A stretch of 64,000 bases of DNA from the NCBI GenBank assembly GCA_964023205.1, contig OZ026844.1, positions 10,464,790 through 10,528,789 of the forward strand, given 5' to 3'. This DNA is from Lutraria lutraria. Taxonomy: Eukaryota > Mollusca > Bivalvia > Venerida > Mactridae. Each line of letters opens with the position of its first letter. The stretch's first letter is position 1. The notes under the pieces are model-generated. The model worked only from the letters and a program-made list of their open reading frames with translations. It was not told where the DNA came from and did no database searches. Below, piece after piece: positions 1 through 15,200 of the stretch. The translations under genes were made by a program, and so were the position numbers.

Positions 1-238
1 TATTTGCAAATACAACTGTTTTAATTCTTTCTTTGGCATCTAACACTAACACTTCCTTAAGCTGAACATTTTTTATGAATGAAACATCAAGCTCTTCAAC
101 AGCCTCAAACAAGAGATGCTCAATTCTAGGTAATTCTGATACACTAATCACCATATAGTCAATGATTGCATTGAAAAAGTCACAGATTTCAACAAATGAT
201 GGTTTAAACTTGGCTTCTACCTCTTCCATGTCATCAGT
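1..238 (-). CDS. DNAH3: DNAH3-like exon 13 (partial, residues ~573-651)
   Basis: Acceptor TTTTTAG at 239-241, then 79 open codons running off the left edge. It contains KPSFVEICDFFNAIIDYMV and LPRIEHLLFEAVEE, equivalent to the 'FxPSFxxxxxxxxxxxxxIxxxxxxLPxIE' block before the linker. The remaining ~3,400 residues expected for the family lie outside the window. Confidence 0.8.
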
Positions 239-3200
239 CTAAAAATGGAAATGATTTCTTTATGATATTTTTACTGGCCATATTTGGGAATGGTAAAGAA
301 TGGTTCTAAGTAATTAAGTAATCTTCAATAGGAATTTGAAAACTGAAATATTTATAACAGAATTAAAAGTTATCTATCATGAGAACCATGTGGAATAAAA
401 TGGGCAATAAAAAATTACAAGTCACAAGAGTGGCAGTTGTTTACTTCTGGTAGCTTTTTTAAACAAAAAAAAATTAGCTGAAAGCTTTTCTTGATGTGAT
501 GTCAGTATTAACTGAGTGACTTCATCTCCTTTGAAATAGGGGACTGGTTCATGTCATTGCAGTAAGCCATAAAATAACAGGTACCATTCTGAAGCTGACT
601 GTCTAAAGATAGCTTATGGCATGACAAAGTTACAGCCTATAGGATAGACATGTACACATCAATACATGAAAACACAATAAGCAAACATCTTACCAAGAAA
701 ATGGTGACACAGTGTATCTTTTCAGGCAAAGCGAGTCCTTTAAATATATCATATTTTCCATCATACTTGTTCCCTTCAAAATATTCCTCAACTAGATCTA
801 CAAGGTCACTAATAGAGTTTGTGACAGTGTAACGTAATAGGTTACTCATAAGTGTAGCCATACTATTACAGAAATTATCCATCTTTGTCAAGCGTAGAGC
901 CTACAAAAAACAAACATCCATAGTGTGACAAACTATGTCTTCACATTAAGCAAAAAATATCTTGAAATTGGTAACAAAATTGTAGGTGAGGTGTCTACAT
1001 TTTCCCCATTTATTAAATGATGTATTTTCAGTAACTCAACCATCAGAACAGAAGACAAAAATGACAATTTAAAAAAAGGCCACCTGTCAATAATGGCCAC
1101 ATTTTGACTTTCCAAAGAATGGCCTTTGTTCACAGGTAAGAATGACTCACATCATTATCCTGTGGCATCCATTTTTCTACCTCCTCTCTCTTCATGTCGA
1201 CTATTGCACAACATTCCGGCAGCCAATCATATCTTAGTTTCTCAACTCCTGCCTTAGTGGACTTCTCGACATGTTTGAGAAATTCTTCCATCGTTATTGG
1301 CATAACGTCCCTTAGTCCAGGTATATCAATCAGCCTAAAAGATCCATATCTGAAAACACAAACATGTAGATATTAGTCAATCACAAGTAAGTTTGTTTGA
1401 GTTTTACGCCCCTTTTCAACAGTCAGAGCCATATGAGGCAGACAGTTCACCTAATCAACGTTCCTGGGAAGAACCAGAACTGGACTAGACTCCCATCCTC
1501 TGTAAGCATGCACTGCCTACTTTCTCACATTAAGAGACATGGTCGGTAGCGGGGCTCGAACCCACGACCCTCTATCAGTGAGACGTTACAGTGATTTGAA
1601 GTCAACGACCTTAACCAAGCAACCACAGAGGCTGGTAAATCAATCACAAGAAAGACATAACGCAGACGTTTGCTAGAAATACAGTATGTACAGTCCCAAC
1701 TTGTTACATTGAAGTTCAGGTACCTTGGCAAAATTGTTCAATGTAAATGAACTTCATTGTATAAATAATCGAAGAAATTCACTGTGTTCACATTCAAAAT
1801 ATCGAGTCAGATGAGAAATTAATAGGTGTTTGTGAATATATTTTTTGTTAATTGGTTTGAAATAGACGGTGACTTTATAGTTGAAAATTTATGCTTGGGC
1901 CCAAAAATCTACTTGAATACAAATGTACATAAAAAAATATCAAATTAAAAATATGTGCATCTTATTATATGAATAAGACGGATAAAATTTGGGACTTTAT
2001 ATTTACTTCAATATAAGTGGGATTTCAATTATTATAAAATTATCTATTACAAAATGAGAAACTAACATAAATATTAATGTAATCATTAGAAATCATCAAT
2101 GTGTCTTAAATATCTTGCCCGGGAATTTTCTAAAACTTTGTATAAATTGAGAAGTCTTAACTGTCAGTGTCTGATTTCAAGCCTTAGAAACAGACATTAT
2201 CTTAGGTACTTACTTTGTATGGAAGTGGTGAAGAATAGTATACATAACTGGATGGGTTATATACAAGTCTTCTTTCATGAAGTCCCGCACACACTTCACA
2301 CTTTCATGCCAAGGAAAACCTAATCTCCCAGCAGAATTAGACAGCTAAAATACAATAAACATTCATTGAAAAAAGATTTAGATAAATTTAATTTGGGATA
2401 GGTACAGTCAAACCCATATAAGGGGCCACCTCCAAATAAAGGCCACCTTGTGAATAACGCCCATTCTTCTAAAAACCATCATTAATTATTTAGAACAAAA
2501 TGACCTCTCAGTATAGATCACCTGTGAAAGAAGGCCACATTTTGTCTTTCCCAAGTTTGTCCTTCATTCACAGGTTTGACTACAACACATAATCATGGTT
2601 CACAAGATACATTAATAAATAGTTACAAAAAACATACCGTATATACTCGACTATAAGGCGCATGCGCTTATAAGACGCACCTATGAAATGGACGAACAAT
2701 CTGGAGTTTTTAGCATTGACCCTTCTATAAGACGCTGTCGAATTTTGAGATCGAGCGAGGATAGTTAAAAGTTCCAGAGGGAGTTAATCTTCTGACATAA
2801 ACTGATTAAAATCAAACAATAACAGCAAATTATTGCTTTATTTCAAAGCAGAAATTGCATCGCTCCCGACCGTCGTTTAAAACAGAAAGTAGAATTTAAC
2901 AAAGGGGAGTAACTTCTACAGGCTGTTAATTAATATATATCCCATAATGCACAGTAAGAGAATCTGTTATTCTGAAATGCCCCCAGGTAATGTTAATTCA
3001 AATGTTTAACCTATTGCAATCAGCAACGATTATGTCATACAGACTGTGCTTTTGATAAGTTGAGATATAAAAGGTGCTAATTTCACTGGATACAAAAGAA
3101 ATTAACACACACACAAACAAAACAATGTGTCAAACTTGCTAAACCACGACCAAAGAAAACAAAAGCCATCAAGATGTGCATTACCTCAAATAGAACTCTT

Positions 3201-6200
3201 AATGATTTACTAATACAACTTCTTTGTCACTGATAAGTGATAACATCTGTATTAATCTCGTACCTTACTAAATAATCCAGTAACAAATTATTTACACAGA
3301 AAATATCTGTAATTGTGTTTCACATTTAAATTCAATTTATGTGAGTAAAATATTCACCAGAGAGCAAGAAACTGATCATTTGATTGACGGGTTGCATCAT
3401 TTATGACGTCAGTTACATTAACCTTAAACCTAAGCATATTTCAACACCGCTAAAAATAGAAAATCAATATAGTTACAAGTCTGGGAGTGTGGGAAAATAT
3501 GTGCGGACTTTAAACCTCTTGGTCTAAGTGTTAAAACATTTTTTTTTGGTCATAAGTTGAGCTGAATTTGTGACCTAATTACTATAGAACTTTAGAAATA
3601 AGGATGATTTAATCTATCAAAGGCGGTGAATTGTTCATAAGTCGTAAAAGAAAAAGTGTCAAGGAAAATTTTGTTACATCAAAGGATGCCGACATTTTAC
3701 ACGATTAACTCGTTCTTAATTATGAAATAATTCATCTAAGGGTGAAGGAACCTGTTAGATAAGATAAGAACAGAAAGTTATTAATGCTGACAACATATTA
3801 TACGGTAGGTAATGTTTTTTTTTTTTGCTAAACTGTTGGACAAATAGTGGGTGGGGGTGCCTCGCCGAAAACGCAATCTACGGTCGATAAAATGAAATAT
3901 TCTGTCAAAAGTATAAAATTTTGGAAAAAATATTTTATCTCTTCAGTGTGACTCGCTTGTAAGACGCATCCCCCTCGTCAAGTTTGATAATTGAGTCTCA
4001 AAAATGCGTCTTATAGTCGAGCATATACGGTAGTTATGCTTAACATAAATAGTTGCACATAGCACAAGAATTTAAAATGCAAAATACCAGTAATTTGAAA
4101 TTACACAAAAAAGACAGCTGCAGCTTTTATGTCTGATCAATTTAACAACTCATACCTTACAAGCTTGTAATAAATGAAAAAAAATAGAGATAATAGCCAT
4201 TTTGTATTTGTTTTTATTAGTATAATGGATAAATTAGTTAAACTAAACTAGAAATGATCACAAAACCATTGATTGATAAATCTATTTATGGACTATAACC
4301 ACCAGACATAGATAAAACTGATCAGTGTAAACAGCAGCGTGCAGTTAGTACTACATAACACAGTAAAACGACTGAAAACTGGACCTCTTCAGAACTGGGC
4401 CAAAAGTCCGCTTTTCTTAGAATTCCGGTTTTGATAAAAAAAATTGGGACCTCAGGGCATTCTGGTTTTCAGGGAGTCTGGTTTTCAAGTTGTTTGTTTG
4501 AACAAGTTTTACGCCCCTTTTCAACAGTCAAGAGTCGTGTAAAGTGGACAGTTCACCTTACCATCATTCCTGGGAAGAACCAGTACTAGACTCCCGTCCT
4601 AATTGAAAGCAACTGCCTACTTTCTCATATAAAAAGACATGGTCGGTAGCTGGGCTCGAACCCTATCAGTGAGAGCTACATTGATTTGAAGTCAGTGACC
4701 TTAACCACTTGACCACGGAGGCAGGTCCAGTTTTCTAGGATTTTACTACATTAACAAGTCACCTTTTCAGGAATAGGTACACCGAGTCTATGCTGTTCTT
4801 TTTCATCCAATAGAACATAGTCCATAACAGCTTTCTTGATGGCAAATCTTCGATCCTCTTCCATTTCCTAAGGTTTAGAATAATGAAATAAAACATCAAA
4901 TAATAATTAGTCTGCCATATGGTAGTTACATGTATACCACTTACACAAATGATCAAGAATTAAGATAATGTTATATGTAATCTATAGTTATAATTATAAT
5001 GATTCAAATTTTTCTAATATATTTTACTCCTTGCAATTTTTTCAAGATGTCCTTTTTTGCTAATTCTAAACTCAATGACTTGTTACTTTCAAGATACAGT
5101 ACAACTCCATAGATCGGCCATCTCTTAAGCAACAACCTCCCTTCAACAACAGCATGATTTTTTCCCATCATAATATTAAATACTAATTCTACCTCTCTAC
5201 AGCAACAACCTCTCAATAACAACATAATAATAATTTTGATACTCCCAAAGGGTGTTGCTTTGGAGAGGTTGCACTGTACATGACAAAATATATGAAAATA
5301 GAATGTTACAAACCCCAAGGAACTGTCTTGAAGCACAAGGTAAAGAAGACCGCAGTTGTTTTGGCACAAATCTATATATCCCTTGAAGTGTTTCATTCTC
5401 CACAGGAGAAATCATGTATGGTTCAATTGCTTTATCTACCAAACTGTAATACCTGTATATGAAAAGTATGATTAAACTATTAACCCTCTACTTGTATCCT
5501 GCTTGTGATGAAGTTTTAGTTCATTTTCATACCAAAATGTCGGTACTTTTATCTAGACCATAACTGTCTGAGTTATTCATAAGTAGCATTTTCATTACAC
5601 TAAGACGATAAAATTGGTTATTAATTTAAATAACTTGTTCAATAAAACAAATGCCGGTAGTAATCTATTTAAAGACATAATTTCAATTCATTTCCAATAC
5701 CTTTGAATCTTTTGGATTTGATCTTAAATACTGTTGTCCAAAAAATTACAGAAAGAATATAATTCCATAAGATCTACTGTTTCAATACAGTCAAACCTGT
5801 AAACAAAGGCCAACATGTGGTCATTATTCACAGGGTGACCTTTCCTCAAAGATGGCCGCTAAAAAAGGTTTAACTGTACTTACCTATCCAAATCATCTTT
5901 GACTGGTGTACTTGGACGAGACAGGCCATGAGTAGATGAGTAGAATGTTAACAGTACTTACCTATCCAAATCATCTTTGACTGGCGTACTTGGACAAGAC
6001 AGGCCATGAGAAGATGAGTAGAATGTTAACAGTACTTACCTATCCAAATCATCTTTGACTGGCGTACTTGGACGAGACAGGCCATGAGTAGATGAGTAGA
6101 ATGGTGGAAACTCAACTTTCAGTGCTTTTATTGTGTCTTTATCATATTTAGTACAATATTCATTGACCTCTGTTTGATCTTCTTCGACGTCTGCTTCATT

Positions 6201-9200
6201 TGTGTCAAGAACATGACCATTACTTGCAGGAGTCGTATGACCTGCAATATCATTAGAAGTTCATGAAAATGTCAGCCAGAGTCTTCTGGCTTTAAGAAAT
6301 ATATTGATAGTAATGCATGAAAACATGATCCTGTCAACATATAATACAGTCAAATCTGTGTTAGCTGCAACCTCTGGATAAAACCATCCTGTGAATAAAG
6401 GCCATTCTTTTAATTGAATTGTGACCTTTGTTCACAGGTTTGACTGTATTCTAATTGATTAATCCCACTTTATCAATCACAGAGGAAAACATTATGAAAA
6501 CATAAATGCTATACAATGCTGAATAATACGGAATCCGGTTAGTGCCATATTGAATATCATGCCTAGCATGCTTAGGGCGAGACACGAGAATCGTGCGAGA
6601 CATCAAGCGAGGCGCGAGAATCGAGTGAAACATCAAGCAAGGCACGATATTGTCACACGAGATCTCACACTGTCGCAGTATCCCACACCATGAGATTTCG
6701 CGCTAGAATATCGTGCCTCGCTTGGTGTTTTGCCCGATTCTCGTGTCACGTTTGATGTCTCGTTGTAAAATATCGTGTAATCCGGCGAGATGCGAAGCGA
6801 CATACAATATTTTATCTTAAAATATTGCCCAATTTTCATGTATCGCAGTACATGTTCAAGCCATGAAACACGAAGCGAGAATTCGGCGAAACATCAAGCG
6901 AGGCACGATATTTTACCACAAGATATTGTGCAAATGTCGCCCAAATCTCACGTGTCCCATCTACTGGTGTACCATTATTTTATCACTCTGTCCAGTGTTC
7001 AACCTTAGTCGATTAGACGGTGTTAAAGTGATTTTCACTGCATATAAGAGGTCTGGATGTTGAAAGAGGAGCTCAGGCTTGCCAGATGGTTGGGTCACAC
7101 CTTGGAATCTCACTTTGTGCTCATTCCATTCCTTCTTTATCATATCTAACTCATTCTGGAGAACTGTCATAAAAGAATCTCAGGCACTGTCTCGATAAAA
7201 TCAAATTTGTATAGACTTTTACATCAACTTAAAATATGGTACCATAGATTACCATTTCAAATTCACAGAAAGACCAAGCACGAGCAAGTACCTATAGTTA
7301 AACTTTGCTGAACACGTTCTTTATATTCTGTATACAAAGAAACATTACTTATAGGTATCATAATGTATTGGTAAATATATAGGTGGGACAGGGTCTATGT
7401 ACGGATCCAGTACCATCAGTACCTGGATTTCTAGATAAGTGAAACCGGCATCAAAATAATCTCGGATAAATGCATCAGTGGCAGCCCTGTTAACAAAATA
7501 AAATCTAAATACAACGAACGATTACAGAGTGATAAAAATTCAGGGGTTGTATAAGGACAAGATTCTTTATCCTGAAAATTAGCCGGGGGTCTGGGGAGCG
7601 CAGGTCCCCAGCAGGGTCAAGGGCAGAGCCCTTGTGGGGGGCACAGGGGGGCACTGCCCCCTGAAGCAAAATGATTTTGAGCATTTTCAGGTTCTTCTGT
7701 AATGCATTTCAGCAATACAAATTCATTTTTTTTCAAAAAGTCACTATGTTTTTCTCTCCATATTTCTAAAAAAGATGATAATACGGGGAAGTCGAAGACT
7801 GGGGCACGCAAAGCGGGCCCCAGGCTTTGGCCTTGCCCGGCTATAGACAATGTGTACGTTAGAAAAGGTTCAATGTGAATTACAACAATTTCAAATGTAT
7901 TACCTATCGCCGAAATTCTCATTTCCAAATCATGGAGGCCGCCATTTTGGCCGCCATTTTGTTTGTAACAACTAAGTTCTCGTTCTCGTGTTGGCATATC
8001 TTTTTACATCGTAATATAATCAATCACTTATATTTATTTATCTGTTTACAAGAAAAAGAAAGCAAAATATTCGAAGTTCTTAAAAAAAAGAAGCTTTTGG
8101 TTAACTGTGTGAAAAGCGTCTGCATAAAGTGTGCGCATAAACGCTTGACAGGAAGTAGAATGACGTCACTTTTTGTTTACGCAAGGTGCCATCCTATAGA
8201 TAGCGTGACGTCACTACGTTTGTCTACAGCGCTACCGTAGTGTACACATTGCGCAAGGTGCTCGACCAATCCTAAACTGGTTCCCGTTAACTTGGTGCAT
8301 TGCATTTTCATATTAGTTATTACGCAGGGATATTTTGGGCTAATTTCTTAGCTGATATTGGATCATATTGCCAATTGAAAATAGTATCCTTCTTTCCCAA
8401 TTCACAGCCAAAATTCCAAATTGAAACTTCCAAAAATAAAACAAAAAAGAAAATAACTAAAATCACTGAAAACAAGAGACCTTTCACTGTAAAGGACATG
8501 TAATAAAAGAAAGTTCCCATTATGGTCAGTGATAGTGTCAATTTGTGTATTTAAAAATTATCACATATTTTCCAAATTTCTAACAACACTGAAGAAATTA
8601 CCAATCCCAAGGGTATGGGTCATGTTCCCAAAATACTGGGGGAAAACCTGACACAAGATGGGAGACTTAATGCTTGGAACTTGCTTGAAAGATTCTTCAA
8701 TTTTGGTACCCCACCCACTATTTTTTGCAAGTTAATACATAGGTATGACATATCAGCCAATTCATGTAAATATAAAATTATGTGCACAAAATATTTCAAT
8801 GACAAGGTCATAGGGATCGAATTCCTTCACAATATTTCTTACCTCGATTAATGGGGTTAAACTATTTCGGCCTGTATCAGTGTCAAAATGTATTGTTACC
8901 TATGTTTAAAAAGTTGCTGATAATAATTCATTTGATAGGACCCATTAACAAACGAATTGTCAACGATTTAAAAGTTCATAAGCTTCGATTAACTTCGAGT
9001 TTTAAGTTAAATATTATAGCTCGAATTTTTGTTCTGCAATTGCAAATACTCTTGTGTATATAGACGCTTGTTAAAAAGCGTTAGTGAATAGGAAAAACGC
9101 CCAAGTGATTCAGATGCTGGGATGTGCTAATAGCCATCCCAATCCGTACCCCCCCCCCCCCCCCCCCAAAAAAACTCCTTGGATTTACATCGATCTCAAA

Positions 9201-12200
9201 AGTGCCTCTGGCGGCTTTAAATCCAGATTTCCGGATAATACAAGCCTTGTAAAAATAATGGTACACCGGTAGACGCGACACGCGAGATTCGGGTGATATT
9301 TTCGCGATATCTCGTAAAATATCGTGCCTCGCTTGTTTCGCCGGATTCTCGCGTCTCGCTTCGTGTTTCGTGGTTTGAACATGTACTGCCAACCTGTGAA
9401 TAAAGACCAGTTTTACTGTGGTCTTATATGAAGTCCAAGACATTGTTTTAATGTCACTTTAATACCTACCATTTTGTGAATCAACTTCCAGTACAGGTGA
9501 CATGGGTACATAAGTACCTGATGCACCAACACCTGAATCCAAACTTTCTGACAGACTGTGCAAGCTTTTCCCAGATCCAGATACTTTGACTGGTTTATCA
9601 TTCTGATCAACTGAAGAATTTCCTGAAAATAAAATAAGAAACATATACAATATTATGCTTTGTTAAAATCCATAACAGTACATTTATTTTAATATCAACA
9701 TAACAAAACATATCCTTATGCAGTATGGGATGAGGAGAAGACACAATGATTAAAGTTTATAAGTGATTTATGTGGGAACAAGACATAAAAGAAGTCTCAA
9801 GAACAGCCAAGTGAAATAAATTCCATTTTAAATTCACACAACAAACTACAAACAAATCAGATTGGTTAGTATTATAATAAACTTAACAGTAGACAAGAAT
9901 ATAAAAAGTGATGAAGTGTACAACCTCTCCAAAATGACCCTATCTTAAGCAACAACCTTCCTTTAACAACAGCATGATTTTTTCTTGCTGCATAATCTAA
10001 CTTTTAATTTAACCTCTCTAGAGCAACAACCCCTCAACAGCAGCATAATTTTGACGCTCCCAAAGGCTGTTGCTTTGGAGAGGTTGCACCAATCCATGCT
10101 GCACCTTTTTTCCTGTGATATTCTAGACACAGTACTTGGCTCAGTAGTTGGGATGGAGACACTGAAAAAACGTCTCTGAGAAATTTGAATTATCGTGAAA
10201 TAAAATCATATTATTGTGATTTCCTCCTTTACATTAGTACAAAAGAGTTAAGGAAAGAGTCAAATTTAAGGAAAAATATAACTTAAGTTAAAAAATTACT
10301 TAAGATGTTTATTGAATACCGGCCCAGCACATTACCACTCGACCACTGATCGTCCCGCGGGAGATATAAACCCACACCCATTCAAAGCTGACATATCGCA
10401 AACAATTTAAACTACTAAGACCTGATTGATAATTGTCGTAGCAAAACTTTCAGTTTAAAAACAGTAAAGAATTTAAGAACAATCTCAACTGAAAAGATTT
10501 GTGAAACTATGGCAATATGTACACCTTTTTAACTATAGACACATACAAAATGAAGTCAGAAAATCACATAATACTGACCAGAATGGTGAAAAAAGAGTAG
10601 TGACATATATTAATATTCTCCCCCAGTCAGTGTGTCAAACTACCCTTGAAAGAAATTTTTATAATGAGACTAATCCTTAATGCTTGCCAAAATTTGAATA
10701 TCATTCGGAACAATGTATTATACAAACAAAACACTTCAATATCTGCTTGTGTCTGAAAGACGTTAAATCTACTTAAGAAATGCCACAAAAATACCTATCA
10801 CGTTGATCGATAGACTGTCACAATATTAAGGCACTTAAAGAAATGTTTACTTACTACATATATTAGAAAGCTTTACCATGAACCTTAGCAACACCCAAGT
10901 ACAGACAAATCATTTGAATTAAATTGATAAATATATTTATTTCTATGCTCGTTTATTTGATGAGGTTTATAGATTCTAGTGTAGACTGGATGGTAGATTG
11001 ACAATTAATGGCTGTAATCCAATGACAATGTAACTCCAATCCACCTCATTACATTGAATATCACTGATTTCCTTTCATGGTATAAAAGGTTTTTATTTAT
11101 TTATTTATTTATCTGTTGTTTAACGTCCCAATTGACAGCATGGTCATTTCAGAGCTGTCCCAGAAAGAGGGGAGATAAGATATAGGAGAACTTGGCATTT
11201 ATATCCCTACACTTTTTTATAAGTTTTTTTCTGGTTCTTTATTGTGCCCGATGTAACGCACAGATACATGCCTCACTCTCTTTCCTGTGATTTTCTAGAC
11301 TCAGTAATTAGGATGGGGACACTGAAAATGTTTGTCCTGTATTGATACAGGGGCATATTGTTTTTCAATGACTGTCTGTTTGTTTGTTTGTTTGTTTGTT
11401 CATTTGTACCAAACTATAAAATCAAAACACTTCCCCCTAAAATCATCAAACTTCATTATGTTGTTAGTTCCTCGTGAAAACCTCTACAGGACCTGTACAT
11501 TTTCAGGTCAGTAGGTCAAGTTCACCCCGAAGTTCTCCCAAATTAACTGCGTATAAAAAACTCAAATAACTATAAAATTCATAAAAATGAGAAAAGCTGA
11601 GTGATTTAACCATGTAGTTCTAAAACAATCTCAAAAATTAAATCTCAAACTAAAAGCAAGAGTAAAGCATCAAGTTTTTAATCTTACAGAGGTTTGTATT
11701 ATCTACAAATAATTTACTGGTCATTGATTTTAATTTAGCTAAAATGTAATAAAATTAGATTAAAACACAGTATGATTAACCTTTAAGCAATAATGATGTA
11801 AAATAAGTTCATATATGAACTAAAAATATGAAAGAATCAATTTTATCTCGATATCTTTTTAATATTAAGATACCATATATTAAGATTCAATATGTAAGTG
11901 CTACCCAGGCCATCCTTATCAAAAATATTTGTTCGTGATAATTTAACCCAACCAAGAAAATGTTCAGTTGGTAGGAAATATTTTATAATTGAACCCTAAA
12001 TACATTTTGGAATACTATTTTTGTATTGAAAAAATATTTTTTTGACCTTTTTTACTTCATTTTTTTTACCCAAGAGGCCAAGAAATGGTTGGATAGGGGC
12101 CTTTTTGGTAAGTAGGAAGTGTTACAGCAAACATTATATTTTTTAAGGATGGCCTTATGGATAATATACAATTTTATGTACAAATTTTGAATACAGTGTT

Positions 12201-15200
12201 GCAGCTAATGACAAATCAAACATATCATTTAGATGAATCCAATATATCATTTAGATAAATGCAAACATAAAAAGTATAAATTTCATGCTGATTTATCATT
12301 CTAACATGTACAGATCAATGAATAAAATTCATTACAGAACATTTAACTACAAGATCACGATTTCCTTTCCCTCCTTTCCGTCATCAATAAATAATTAAAG
12401 ACAAATATGAATAAAATACATCATTTCAAACATAGTTTTTATTTGCAGTTCATTTCCTGAGGAAGATTATAGTCTCTATTGCTATTCAGGCACTTGAGTA
12501 CTTTAATTTTGAATTAAATCTTATTAAGAGGTCTTCAAACGATTTATTAAAACCTATTGAAAGATCTATATATAACATGATCCTGAATAACAGGTCTTAG
12601 TCACACTAGATGTTTCTATTCTGTCATACAAAATTAGGCACATAATGAAGTATTTTCGATATGATGAAAACTTTCAATAAAGCATTGAAATAGTAATATA
12701 TTCAGGTCAATAATAAAGCTGTACAGTAAATATCTTAGCACATGAACAAACCTAGCATAGTTGAACCTCAACAAAATTGTTTAGAAAAGATCGTAATAAT
12801 TTTATGTACTTAACTCACGTTTAGTCCTAATTAAAGTGAACTTGAAGCATGAAAGATAAAATCATATTTTTATCCTTTGCATTACACTAGTACACATAAA
12901 TGTATTCATTTGGATTCAATGCCGTTTTTTTTAAAAATAGTTTCAGTTATAAATGAGGGCCGTTTAACCTGGGCTGTATTCTAACCTTTATCCTTACACA
13001 AGAAACCAACAACATCTCTAAATGTAAAGGAGAATTGACATTATTGTTGAATTTGTATGGGTACAAACTGCCGGACGGGGAATCGAACCATGATTGCCGA
13101 ATTGCAAATCCAGTACACTTAAATCACTGGACCAAGGCTGCAGCCATAGTTCACTGTTACAGATAAACTACTGTTACTAAACCAAAGTAACGACACATAT
13201 GTCAAAGAAAAAAACAATGTTGACTTATTATAGTTAAAAATATGATACAATATTCTTTTTTTATATATTTTTTTTAATTTCTTAACATTTTTAAATACAT
13301 ATTTATCCATTCATATATTTCTTATACATACAGACATTTTGTAGACTTATTGAAAGTGGATGAGAATTATTATAAGATCTAACAATAAGTAGACATATAT
13401 CATATTTTCTTGTACAAGTAAGTACACTTGCATGTTTTTTTAAAACAAATATGTAACCATCAATATTATGTTACAACTTACAAGTATCTTAAGTCTATGC
13501 TTTAGAATGTTCTCCAATATTTTTTGTAAAGAAATACAATAATACTAAACAAATAAAAGACACTTGCAAAAACATGTACAGTAATATAAGTACAAATAGT
13601 GAATAACATTATGAAAATGAATTTTTCGATTGATTGTTCAAAGACCACCAAAGCCCTTGAATGATATTGCCAAAATATTTTCTTGTCCCACAAAATTCAA
13701 TTTAATATCAATTATATCACCTACTTGAATTCATGAACATAATGAAGGTATCATATTTTCTTATTCACTTAAAAGGACAGGTAATGAAATCATTGAATTT
13801 TACGTCTTACACAATCATAAATCATTTAATAATCAAATGAATGGACTTATGAAGGTACTAGCATTCTCAAATTTCTGCCCTATTTACAAAACACTAATCA
13901 ACAAGAGTTAACCTAATATGGTAATCAGTTAGCACTGTTACATGACAAGCATGACTTAGTCTAAATTAGGGGATGCTCAATTGTCTATTTAATTTATAAA
14001 GTGCTAGACTACTGAACATAGCTTTAGAGGTATTTCATTTGCATATTTATATGTTTTCTTTTACTTTCCTTTTTTAAGAATTTAAGAGATTGTTGAAATG
14101 AATGGTTATTAGTTGAGAACTACCAAAATGAATTTGCAATTTTATCCCTAATGTTAGATCAATAGAATTTGATAAATGATGGTACTCGACAAATCTTTTG
14201 TAAACTATAGTTATTTATCGCCCAAACCATTTTGTTTGAAAAGAATTACATTTCATTATGCAAGTTTATTGACTATACATTTAAATTATAGAAAGATGTG
14301 AAGCACTTTTCTAATCAAAGGGAAAGTTCTATCAACCCAATTTTCACAAATCTTTATCTATTCTCTCACACAAAGGCAAGAAGTCAAAGTTAAAAATTGA
14401 AAATCAATATTTTATATACCCCCATACTTGAGAGTAATAAATTATCAAACAGGGTCACCCAGGGTCTGAATATTTAGTTACAATCAATATGGGAGATATA
14501 TATAGAAATCAAAGTACTTGTAGACACAAAAAAAGATTTTAGAATCACTGGACGGAGGAACTGCTTAGGTTATAAAAAGGACAGACTATTCAAGCAGTTT
14601 GTGCATAGATAATATAAAGCAGTTAGCAAAATGAAATTTGACTAAAATAGCAACATTGATCAAATCACGAAATGTGCCTCACCAGAACATTTACAATCAT
14701 TATGGTTCTTTAGAACTTTTTTTTGGTGGTCGAGTGGTAACTCGCTCAACTACTAAACACAAGGCAGAAGGTTTGATTCTCTATCCACCTTTGAAATTTC
14801 TCAGGGAAACTTTTTCAGAAAATCACAAAAAAGGGCTCAGCATGTATTGGTGCTTTACACCGGGAATGATAAAGAACCAGGAAAAAACTATTTTGAAAAG
14901 TCGGTAGGGATATAAATGCCCGGTTCTCCTGTATCTTATTCCCCCTCTGAGGGGCTCTGAAATGATCATAGCTGTCAAATTGGCTGTAGATAGAAAAATA
15001 AATATAAATGTATCCATTGACATCTACCTCTGAAAAGAAGATTTAGATTAATACAGATATTGTAAGTATGGATTATTAGGTAGCACATACCATTTGTATA
15101 TACTGTGTTATTGTCCGTGTCACTACCAAATCCAGAGGTGTTTGATATTTGTGGTAGAGGAGGAATACTAGGAGATCTCAAAATGAACTCTGGTTCAGAT

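Larger units (their letters stand above)
10371..14724. other. Intron 5 remainder
   Basis: AT-rich sequence between dynein exons 6 and 5. Apart from the SINE C fragment (11093), GTTT microsatellite, M3 element (11906) and SINE B copy (12911), I see no conserved coding frame or RNA gene. Confidence 0.6.

Noticed and set aside
7617..7997. 126-codon minus-strand frame
   Set aside because: Generated by the GC-rich palindromic repeat and its flank. No conserved domain.
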